This document shows, in pieces, positions 35,404 to 43,291 of a DNA stretch of 46,908 nucleotides. The notes under the pieces were generated by a model. It was not told where the DNA came from. It searched no databases and saw nothing but the letters and a program-made list of their open reading frames with translations. Every line of letters begins with the position of its first letter. Within the stretch, counting starts at the first letter, position 1. The position numbers were made by a program, and so were the translations under genes. The DNA comes from Candidatus Altimarinota bacterium. Lineage in GTDB: Bacteria > Cyanobacteriota > Cyanobacteriia > Cyanobacteriales > Microcystaceae. The stretch spans positions 1 through 46,908 of the forward strand of contig JAAUUT010000028.1 in assembly GCA_012031035.1 (NCBI GenBank), read 5' to 3'.

Positions 35404-37600
35404 ATGTTTTTTAGGAAAGCTCGTTTAAATAAGCTTCATCGGTATTTATACGGAAAGATTTTTGCGATCGCGTCAAATACTGCTAATTTCACAACCCAAA
35501 AAGCGCAAGCAGCAAAAAAGTGGCATTCGCCGATTAATCTAGGCTTACTAGCCATACTAGTTTTAGTAACAGTGCTAGTCACCACTATCTATGTATCGAG
35601 CGAGCATTATTTTACTTTTGGGATTTCGTTAACTATCCCAATCAAACTAGCGAATTAGTTTCTGTCTTGCGGAGATCTCCACTTGAAGGAATCTGGAGAT
35701 TGTATACTTCGTTATCGCTCGATTACAGTCAACTGCCATGTTTGCCACTAATTCCCTTCTTCTTTATTTTTGGCGAATCCCGTTTAGTTTTTATCGTCGC
35801 TTGTGCCTTAGTCTATATTGTGCCTTTTACATTAGTAACGGGTGCGATCGCGACAAAATCATTCCGATTTATCCTCGTATCGTTTTCTGGTCTACTGCAT
35901 TTGTCACCTTATTAATTCCCTCTACTTGGACTGCATTATTGCGAGGATATCCAGATATTGGTAGTGCTGTTTTAATCGGCTTAGCAGCATTAATTTACTT
36001 GCAAGATGTCCGATTAAAAACGTGGTGGAAAGCTCCGTTAATTGGAATATTACTTGCCTTATCGATTCTTTTTCGCCGTCATTTTGCCTATAGCGTCAGA
36101 GCTTTTTTAGTTGCGACGATTCTACAAACTTTAATAATTTTAATTATTGATGGACGCGATCGCTCCGAAAGAATTATACGAAATATTAAGCACTATAGCT
36201 TATTATTTAGCTTAATTATTATTAGTAGCTTAGTTACTTTAACCATCTTAGCCCCGAAATTTGTCTATAAACTTTTAACCGTCAATTTTCGCGAACTTTA
36301 CGCTTCTTACGAACAACCTTTGAGCGTAACGTTTCAATTCTACGGACAATCCTATGGTTGGTTAACTTGGCTTACTGTTGTAGTAGGATATGCTGCTGGA
36401 ATTCTGACGCGAACTCTCGTGCGTCCGGGGATATTCTTTGTTGTTAGTTTCGGCTGTCTTTCGTTAATTCAATGGGGACTGTCTTCCAAACAACTCGGCG
36501 TACACTATACGACACATTTCACGCTTTTTGTCGTACTGGGAATTCAAGCATTTTTGTGGATGACGTGGCTTTTGCTGCGAGACAAACAGCGTATTTGGAT
36601 ATTAACCGTTGGCGTTTTGCTGCTATTATTTAATGCTGCGATCGCACTAACCCCCATTAATTTACCTAGTTCGTTGCGTCCTTTATTAGCAGCAAATTAT
36701 CCGCCACTAGTACGCAACGATTACGATACCTTTGTCCAAATGCTTGAATATCTTCGTGAAATTTCGCCTAAAAAAGAGCCGATTTATGTTGTTGCTTCTT
36801 CGATGACGATTAACGCTCATATGGTGGGACAGGCGGAAACGCAACTTTATGGAAAAAAACATAGAAAATTAAAGGTTTTAGATGTCCCAGAAATAGATTC
36901 GCGCGATACTTATCCCCTAGAAGGACTTTTACAGGCTAAATACGTCGTTGTTGCCGAGCCTTTCCAATATCACTTACCACCTCAAGAACAAGATATCGTT
37001 AAAGTGGCATGGGATATGTTTAGCAAAAATCGAGAATTGGCTCAAGACTTCCAACGCTTACCAAAACAGTTCACTCTCGATGGAGGCATTATCCTAAGTA
37101 TCTATGAGCGAACCAAACCAACGGACTTTGCGACGACCCTTGCTTCTCTCCAGGAAATGCAGCAGCGAATTCAACCCAAACCAGGCAGTCAATCGGACTG
37201 GATAACGATAGAACAATCGGGTCAGGGGATCTTGCTGGGTAAGAATCCAGATAATACACTTGAAATTAAGACTTCCGCACCTAGTACCGCAACGTTGTTG
37301 TATTTTGGTTCGATACCAGAAGTCGTTAATCTAACCGGACAAAGTGTTTTTCGCGGAGATCGATGTCCTGCTCTTGTACTACAACTGTTAGCTTTGGACT
37401 CGCAAGGACGGGTCATCAATAGTGCCAGTGTTTCGCCTGCAAGCAAAGATCCCAAGAATTTCTCGCTCTCTATTAAAGAAAAGCAAACAGCTTATCTGAG
37501 TCTTAAGATTAATTATGGCGATCGCATTAAGAATACTAATTCCTGTTCGCTCAAACTTTCCAATCTCAATATTGTGAGTGCAAAATTAAGTAATCGTTGA
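35404..37600 (+). pseudogene. Multi-membrane-spanning glycosyltransferase-like gene, two frameshifts
   Basis: One gene read in three frames. Frame 1 (ATG 35404) encodes a basic start and a TM helix and reads SSEHYF; at the T run 35610-35613 one T is missing, and restoring it gives HYFYFWDFVNYPNQTSELV, joining frame 2 (RRSPLEGIWRLYTSLSLDYSQLP). At the A run 35855-35858 one A is missing; restoring it gives AIATKIIPIYPRIVFWS, joining frame 3, which runs to 37600. The repaired product is 732 residues with about ten TM helices and a soluble C-terminal domain, like GT-C sugar transferases. TALLRGYPDIGS is a candidate loop motif. The conserved joins argue that the gene was recently intact, or is intact and misread. 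Confidence 0.85.
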
Positions 37601-37768
37601 GCGAGCGTAGATTGGTGTCTCGCCGTCGTAAAACCCAACAAGGCTTATAGAACCCATTTAGGATCTTGTTAGGCAGTGGCTAAGCGCTTGAGCATCAGCC
37701 CGATCGAGCATCTGTTGCCTGTTTCCTATTCCCAAAACTGTATCTAAATCTATTTGAGAAACGCTATA

Positions 37769-38806
37769 TTAAGAATTTAAAACGCTCAAAGTTCCTTTTT
37801 GGGCATTTAACCGTGCGATTCTTCCGACGGGTAACGCCGCATTAACCCCATCGTGACCGAAAGGCAGGTCAGAGACAATGGGAATATTTAGATCTCCCAA
37901 GCGATCGCGCAACACTTCTTCAACAGTCCAACTCGTACTCCCGACAGGCGGATGGCAGCGACTAAACCGTCCTAATGCAATTCCTCTAACGCCTTTAAAA
38001 GCGCCTGTCATGCGCCATTGAGTTAACAGGCGATCGATGCGGTAAGGAGCTTCTGTCACGTCTTCTAGCGCTAAAATCACGCCATACAGCGAAGGTTGAA
38101 CGAAGGTTCCTAATAGATGAGTTGCAACGGTTAAATTGGCAGGAAGTAAAATTCCTTCTGCTATTCCTCCGCCCCATCCTTTTCCCGTCAAAGGTTCTAG
38201 GGAACGACCTTCTATACAGTCGAATAGTCGTTGAATCGACCATTCGGGTTCGGATGCTAGCGTAGTTAAAACGGGTGCGTGAACCCCAGAAATGCCAACT
38301 GTAGCAAGACTCCACAATAACCCTGTAACGTCAGAAAAGCCGATTAGCCATTGGGGATTGGTGACTGGTGACTGGCGATTGGGGAAGCATTCTACGTTCG
38401 ACAAGGAAGAATGTTTATTTCTAAACGTTTTATCTTGTAGCTTCCTTCTGCCCTCTGCCCTCTGCCCTCTGCCTTCAAAAACTGGTAACTGATTCTGTTC
38501 CCAATTCCAATCTTCTAACAATCTTGCGCTACCATAACCGCCTCTGATACAGAGAATCGCTTTGCATTCAGGATCGTTCCATGCTTCGGCTAAGGCTTGT
38601 CTGCGATGTTCGTCGTCTCCTGCTAGGTAGCCATAACGATCGCCCCAATTACTGCCTAATTCTACGCGATAACCGCGCGATCGCCAAATTTCTACGCCCT
38701 TCTCAAAGGCTTCCATCTCTTTCAGGGCACCACTAGGTGCAACTACCTTGACTAAATCTCCTGGTTTAAGAAATGGGGGAAGTTGACAGGCAGCAATTTC
38801 GGTCAT
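37769..38806 (-). CDS. Muramoyltetrapeptide LD-carboxypeptidase (S66) with an in-frame repeat insertion
   Basis: A 345-residue S66 peptidase, which removes the terminal D-Ala from murein tetrapeptides during peptidoglycan recycling. The catalytic triad is visible: Ser158 (GFSDVT), Glu248 (LEDVTEAP) and His318 (PFGHDG). The CIRGGYGSARLL motif is at about 86-97. No signal peptide, so cytoplasmic. Between LEDWNWEQN and WLIGFSDVT there are about 43 extra residues (about 108-151), Arg/Gln-rich, encoded by short tandem repeats otherwise seen between genes. The insert keeps the frame and lies just before the nucleophile, so activity may be affected or it may sit in a surface loop. Confidence 0.9.
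   Translation of the reverse strand: MTEIAACQLPPFLKPGDLVKVVAPSGALKEMEAFEKGVEIWRSRGYRVELGSNWGDRYGYLAGDDEHRRQALAEAWNDPECKAILCIRGGYGSARLLEDWNWEQNQLPVFEGRGQRAEGRRKLQDKTFRNKHSSLSNVECFPNRQSPVTNPQWLIGFSDVTGLLWSLATVGISGVHAPVLTTLASEPEWSIQRLFDCIEGRSLEPLTGKGWGGGIAEGILLPANLTVATHLLGTFVQPSLYGVILALEDVTEAPYRIDRLLTQWRMTGAFKGVRGIALGRFSRCHPPVGSTSWTVEEVLRDRLGDLNIPIVSDLPFGHDGVNAALPVGRIARLNAQKGTLSVLNS
38351..38485. repeat. Composite short-repeat insert inside the LD-carboxypeptidase gene
   Basis: Contains GTGACTG tandems at one end (38354-38383) and three and a half TGCCCTC units (38449-38473) at the other, then AACTGGTAACTG. The same GGTGACT/CAATCGCC arrangement, reversed, is intergenic at 11374-11407. Total length is compatible with frame retention. 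Confidence 0.75.
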
Positions 38807-39184
38807 TTATTCTGGTTTTGTAAGATATTAAGTGAGGCTATAGGGAAAAGGCAACAGGCAACAAAAATTTGATTTATAAACGTCAATATTTCTGTAGTGC
38901 GAGCTACAACATTCATAATGCTTTAATTTAACTATTGCGATCGCCATTTATCCTTGGATATTGCAACAGCTAAACTAAAGTACCGCCTTTAATTGTGCCG
39001 CCAATCAGTTTGCTTGCCAAGCAGAGTGCTATCCATCGATTGAGACTGGTAGAAGTTTCTATTCCTACTTTGAGCGTCATAAACGATCGAATTCCTAGCC
39101 TCAAGGCAATAGTACTGACAAGAATTCACTAACTCGCTTTAGTTGCCTATTGTCTAAGTACCAACTACTAAGGAAAACTTAATT
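38807..39184. other. Intergenic region, no gene seen
   Basis: Divergent space between the LD-carboxypeptidase and DUF4129 genes. GGCAACAGGCAACA repeat near 38850; otherwise nothing recognised. Confidence 0.4.
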
Positions 39185-39793
39185 ATGACAACAGAATCTT
39201 TTCAGAAAAATAGCATTAGCTGGCAAATAGAACAGTGGCAACAACGCCTAGGGGAAGAATGGGAGTTACAAACGAGACGATGGATTAGTAATTCTGACTT
39301 TTCTTTCCCATCTTTTGATTGGATAAATTTTGCTCTGTTGTGGGAAATTACCAAAGTCGTTTTGATAATTTTAGTGGTTGTTTTTTTGAGTTGGGCAGCT
39401 TGGCAAATTTGGCAATTATTAAGCCCTTCTTGGTATCGTTTGACTAATCCTACTATTAGAACTAAAGATCGGTCAGAACAAAACTTATCGATCGCAGATT
39501 TATTGAGGCGATCGCGACAATTTCAACAGCAAGGCGATTATTATCAAGCTTTTCAATATTTATATTTGGCGATGTTACAACAGTTGAGCGATCGCAAGAT
39601 TGCTCCTACTCAAGCTAGTCGTACTGATGGAGAATATTTACAAATCATTCAACAATTACCCCATCCTCAACCTTATCAATTTTTATTAATAACGCATCAA
39701 CAACTTTGTTTTAGTAATAGGCAAGCTTCTTTAGACTTATTAGAAGAATGTCGGCAAGTTTATCAAGAAATGGAGTTGAATTCACCATCGTGA
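39185..39793 (+). CDS. DUF4129 domain protein
   Basis: A 202-residue single-pass membrane protein. A hydrophilic N-terminus of about 50 residues is followed by a TM helix near 57-78 (VVLIILVVVFLSWAAWQIW) and a cytoplasmic helical DUF4129 domain: SIADLLRRSRQFQQQGDYYQAFQYLYLAMLQQLSDR, then a DGEYLQ stretch and a final helix. DUF4129 often accompanies MoxR ATPases, DUF58 proteins and transglutaminases, and is sometimes fused to them. Its stop overlaps the GTG start of the DUF4350 gene by 4 bp, implying translational coupling. Confidence 0.85.
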   Translation: MTTESFQKNSISWQIEQWQQRLGEEWELQTRRWISNSDFSFPSFDWINFALLWEITKVVLIILVVVFLSWAAWQIWQLLSPSWYRLTNPTIRTKDRSEQNLSIADLLRRSRQFQQQGDYYQAFQYLYLAMLQQLSDRKIAPTQASRTDGEYLQIIQQLPHPQPYQFLLITHQQLCFSNRQASLDLLEECRQVYQEMELNSPS

Positions 39794-40875
39794 AAATTAC
39801 TAAACGCAGATTAATTATATATATTGCGATCGCACTGGTAGCGATTATTTTAATTACGATTATAGCGGCTCCCAATACTAACCAAATCAATAAAGGTTCT
39901 ACTTATGGTCGCGCTCCTGATGGCTATGGCGCTTGGTATTCTTTTATGTCAGAACGAGGAACGCCCGTTCGACGATGGCAAAAACCTTTCGATAAAATTA
40001 TCGATAAATCTTCGATTACTTTTTTACGAATTTATCCGAAATTAATGCCCCAGATTTTTGTTATATCTCAATCCGAGTTGAATTGGGTCAAAAAAGGCAA
40101 TACTATAGTTATTTTAGGAGTCTATGATTTTGTAACCGAAGCTCCTTTTAGCAGCGAACAAGATAGTTCGGTAGGTAAAATTAAAATTGATACTAGACGA
40201 CGAAAAGAAAGAACTTCAGGAAAACTTTTAGGAGATCGTTTCGGGGCAATTATTTGGTCGGAAACTATAGGAAAAGGAAAAATCATTTATTCTACTACTC
40301 CCCATTTAGCAGCTAATGCTTATCAAGATTTTCACAGTAATTATGAATTTCTAGCGCAACTAGTAACTGAAGAGAAAAACCCTATTTGGGTTGATGAATA
40401 TCTTCACGGTTATAAAGATAAAGATGTTATCGATGAGCAAATTGGCGGAGATATTTTTAGTTATTTAGCTAGAACCCCATTATTGCCAATATTAATACAA
40501 AGCGCGATCGCGTTAATAATAGTCATTTGGGCGGGAAATCGTCGCTTTGGCAAACCCGTTACCATAGCTGCATCGGTTGTAGAAAATAGCGAAGCTTACA
40601 TTCAAGCATTGGCAGGGGTTTTACAAAAAGCTAAAAGTAGCGAATTTTTAGTAACGGCGATCGCCAAAGAAGAACAGCGACAATTACAAAAAGCACTAGG
40701 ATTAGAAGAAACGCTACTAGATTCACAATCTCTTGTGGATGCTTGGATACAACAAACCGGGCAAAACGCAACGGAATTAAAGTCTTTACTCAAAGTTAGC
40801 TCGAATAACAAGCCTATGAGCGAAGTAGATTTGCTCGCTTGGATCGAAAAATGGCAAAAAATCCGGCAAATCTAA
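39790..40875 (+). CDS. DUF4350 domain protein
   Basis: A 361-residue protein with an N-terminal TM helix (LIIYIAIALVAIILITIIA), an extracytoplasmic domain with GRAPDGYGAWYSFMSERGTPVRRW, the DUF4350 signature, and a second TM near 230-255 (LLPILIQSAIALIIVIWAG) before a cytoplasmic helical tail. The start is a GTG overlapping the upstream TGA (GTGA), which is chosen over an in-frame ATG further upstream that would overlap DUF4129 by 46 bases. Role unknown; the fold suggests a glutamine-amidotransferase-like beta-alpha domain without catalytic residues. Confidence 0.85.
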   Translation: MKITKRRLIIYIAIALVAIILITIIAAPNTNQINKGSTYGRAPDGYGAWYSFMSERGTPVRRWQKPFDKIIDKSSITFLRIYPKLMPQIFVISQSELNWVKKGNTIVILGVYDFVTEAPFSSEQDSSVGKIKIDTRRRKERTSGKLLGDRFGAIIWSETIGKGKIIYSTTPHLAANAYQDFHSNYEFLAQLVTEEKNPIWVDEYLHGYKDKDVIDEQIGGDIFSYLARTPLLPILIQSAIALIIVIWAGNRRFGKPVTIAASVVENSEAYIQALAGVLQKAKSSEFLVTAIAKEEQRQLQKALGLEETLLDSQSLVDAWIQQTGQNATELKSLLKVSSNNKPMSEVDLLAWIEKWQKIRQI

Positions 40876-40902
40876 TGATGAATGATGAATGATGAATGAT
40901 GA
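40875..40902. repeat. 7-bp ATGATGA tandem repeat
   Basis: Four units directly after the DUF4350 stop codon. The same unit makes up the hairpin terminator at 10037-10085. Confidence 0.75.
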
Positions 40903-41016
40903 TTTATGCAATAAATATATTCAGAATGTGTAATTTTATAATTTTTTGGTCGATATTTTAAATCAGCGAACAGTCGGTCATAGCATATGGTTCTTGGACT
41001 TCAACCGAAACGATAA

Positions 41017-41071
41017 AACTGATGTACAGACGCGATCTATCGCGTCTCTAACAATAACTGATAACTGATAA
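41017..41071 (+). repeat. 55-bp leader repeat, copy 2 (upstream of moxR)
   Basis: Matches 13592-13646 as an inverted copy with two differences. It has arms AGACGCGAT / ATCGCGTCT around CT (41028-41047) and two AACTGAT units at the end. It ends one base before the moxR ATG, in the same orientation relative to the gene as copy 1 has to the FHA gene. No Shine-Dalgarno sequence is apparent, so the repeat itself forms the translation initiation region. Confidence 0.85.
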
Positions 41072-41072
41072 G

Positions 41073-42023
41073 ATGACTGACGACAAAGCTATTTTTCAAA
41101 ATCTCGCTCAAACCCTCAATACAATTATTCTGGGTCAAACAGCCTTAGTCCAACAATTGCTAGTTGCACTCCTAAGTGGGGGACACGTCATTATTGAAGG
41201 AGTACCAGGAACCGGAAAAACGTTGCTTGTTAAGATACTCGCTAAGTTAATTCAAGCAAATTTCAAACGAGTGCAGCTTACACCAGATATTTTGCCATCA
41301 GATATTTTAGGCGTTAATATATTCGACCTCAATACTCGTAGTTTTACCCTCAAAAAAGGCCCTATTTTTACCGAAATCTTATTAGCGGATGAAATTAACC
41401 GTACCCCGCCAAAAACTCAGTCAGCCCTTCTAGAAGCAATGGAGGAACAACAAATCACCTTGGACGGGGAAACCCTGCCATTACCTCCTTTATTTTGGGC
41501 GATCGCGACGCAAAATCCTTTAGAATTCGAGGGAACATATCCCTTACCCGAAGCACAATTAGATAGATTTTTATTCAAATTAATCGTCGATTATCCCGAT
41601 GCTGGCGCAGAAAAACAAATGTTGCTTAACGTCCAGCAAGGATTTCAACCCAAAAAACCTTATTTAGACAGTCTCAAACCCATTGCAACAGTAGAACAGA
41701 TTTTAAGTGCAAGAAAGGCAGTACAAACCACAAGAGTTGATGAAAAAATTCTCGATTATCTCCTAACTTTGCTTGAAAAAACCAGAAAACATCCCGATTT
41801 AATTTTAGGTGGTTCTCCCAGATCTGCTGTTGCTTGGTTGCAAACTAGCAAAGCACAAGCATGGTTATCCCAACGAGATTATGTAACTCCTGATGATATT
41901 AAAGCCGTTGCACTGCCATTATTACGCCATCGTCTCATCTTAAAACCCGAAGCCCAATTAGATGGAGTACAAATTGATGCAGTGGTTAGTTCCCTCTTAA
42001 AACAGGTCGCAGTACCGAGATAA
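41073..42023 (+). CDS. MoxR-family AAA+ ATPase
   Basis: A 316-residue MoxR ATPase. Walker A is GVPGTGKT (43-50), Walker B LLADE (103-107) followed by INRTPPKTQSALLEAMEE, sensor 1 is ATQNP and the arginine-finger region PEAQLDRFLFKL. The C-terminal lid contains GGSPRSAVAWL. MoxR proteins act as chaperones that activate metal- or VWA-domain proteins. It lies downstream of DUF4129 and DUF4350; the usual DUF58 partner is not next to it. The start is at ATG 41073, directly after the leader repeat. Confidence 0.93.
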   Translation: MTDDKAIFQNLAQTLNTIILGQTALVQQLLVALLSGGHVIIEGVPGTGKTLLVKILAKLIQANFKRVQLTPDILPSDILGVNIFDLNTRSFTLKKGPIFTEILLADEINRTPPKTQSALLEAMEEQQITLDGETLPLPPLFWAIATQNPLEFEGTYPLPEAQLDRFLFKLIVDYPDAGAEKQMLLNVQQGFQPKKPYLDSLKPIATVEQILSARKAVQTTRVDEKILDYLLTLLEKTRKHPDLILGGSPRSAVAWLQTSKAQAWLSQRDYVTPDDIKAVALPLLRHRLILKPEAQLDGVQIDAVVSSLLKQVAVPR

Positions 42024-42268
42024 TCGACTGACTGCCCGACACATTTTCGTTAAATTAGCCACAGACGTAATATTTCAACGCTTTATCAGTTAAACTACTA
42101 AAATGTACTATTTTTGTAACTTAAAGCTCTTTTTAAATCCCAAAATAAGTTACTATAATTTGCTTGCGTCTATGCAAACTAAATTGGCAAAAAAATGTTA
42201 AGTTGCTCGCCATACTTAATCTGGAAAGCATTTCAATTACTAATAATATTTGATAAGGGACAATTGCT

Positions 42269-43159
42269 ATGAGTGCAATTTACGATCTGGAACATACTAC
42301 AAATTACCGTTACGCCAATCCGGTTACATTTGGGGAGCATCGAGCGATCTTCTTACCAAGAGCAAATTATAGCGGACGTATCCTAAGCTACTCGTTAGAA
42401 ATCAATATCCCCTCCAAGATTCGTTGGATGATGGACACCCTCTCCAATAATGTAGCTATTATCGAACTGAACGAACCAGCAACAGAGTTAGTCGTAACCT
42501 ATCGCGTCAGAGGAGAGCATTTTGGCTTTCACGCGATCGCAGAATTTCCGCTCGATCTCCGCGCTGAAGAAATTCCAGTGCAGTACGCGCCAGATGAATG
42601 GGACGACCTAGCGTTATTCATGCGTCCCCATACAACCGACCCCGATGGCAGTCTAGCTGCCTGGACAAAAAGCTTTATCGCGGGGGATCGGGATAAGACC
42701 CTAGATGTACTGCAACGCATAATGGATACGATTAATAGCTCCCTGACCTATGAAGCGCGTGAATTAGAAGGAACCCAGTCCCCGACCCAAACGCTGCGTC
42801 TCAAGTCGGGCACCTGCCGAGATTTCGCTTGGTTGATGATTGAAGCCCTACGCCGACTGGGTTTTGCCTGTCGCTTTGTCAGTGGCTATTTATATGATGC
42901 AGCACTGGACGGTGGAGAGATTGGGATGACCGGATCTGGAGCGACTCACGCCTGGGTACAAATCTATCTTCCTGGTGCTGGATGGCGCAACTATGACCCC
43001 ACTAACCAGATTACGGCAGGGTTTAATTTAATTCCAGTCGCGATCGCCCGTCACCCAGGGCAAGTCATTCCTCTGTCAGGCTCTTGGTTTGGCAACCCCC
43101 AGGACTATATGGGGATGGATGTTCGAGTTGTGCTTCGCGAGTTGTGCTTCGCAAGCTAG
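42269..43159 (+). CDS. Transglutaminase-like protein
   Basis: A 296-residue cytoplasmic protein of the bacterial transglutaminase-like family: an N-terminal beta domain (YDLEHTTNYRYANPVTFGEHR) and a catalytic domain with Cys183 (SGTCRDFAW), His227 (THAWVQIYLP) and Asp243 (YDPTN). It ends GNPQDYMGMDVRVVL as is typical, then an unusual ELCFAS tail. Members may be proteases or cross-linking enzymes and are often next to MoxR and alpha-E proteins. It follows moxR by 245 bases. A 14-bp tandem duplication at 43124-43151 determines the last residues. Confidence 0.88.
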   Translation: MSAIYDLEHTTNYRYANPVTFGEHRAIFLPRANYSGRILSYSLEINIPSKIRWMMDTLSNNVAIIELNEPATELVVTYRVRGEHFGFHAIAEFPLDLRAEEIPVQYAPDEWDDLALFMRPHTTDPDGSLAAWTKSFIAGDRDKTLDVLQRIMDTINSSLTYEARELEGTQSPTQTLRLKSGTCRDFAWLMIEALRRLGFACRFVSGYLYDAALDGGEIGMTGSGATHAWVQIYLPGAGWRNYDPTNQITAGFNLIPVAIARHPGQVIPLSGSWFGNPQDYMGMDVRVVLRELCFAS

Positions 43160-43291
43160 GTTCCCTTCCAGAATTTGATAAGCCCCATACCTTTTTCCCG
43201 GCTGCACCTAGAAGCGGCGATTGCGTAAGGGATAGGAATAACCCCGACATCGCCAACAGTCTGTAATTGGTTACCTATTCGTGCGAAAATT

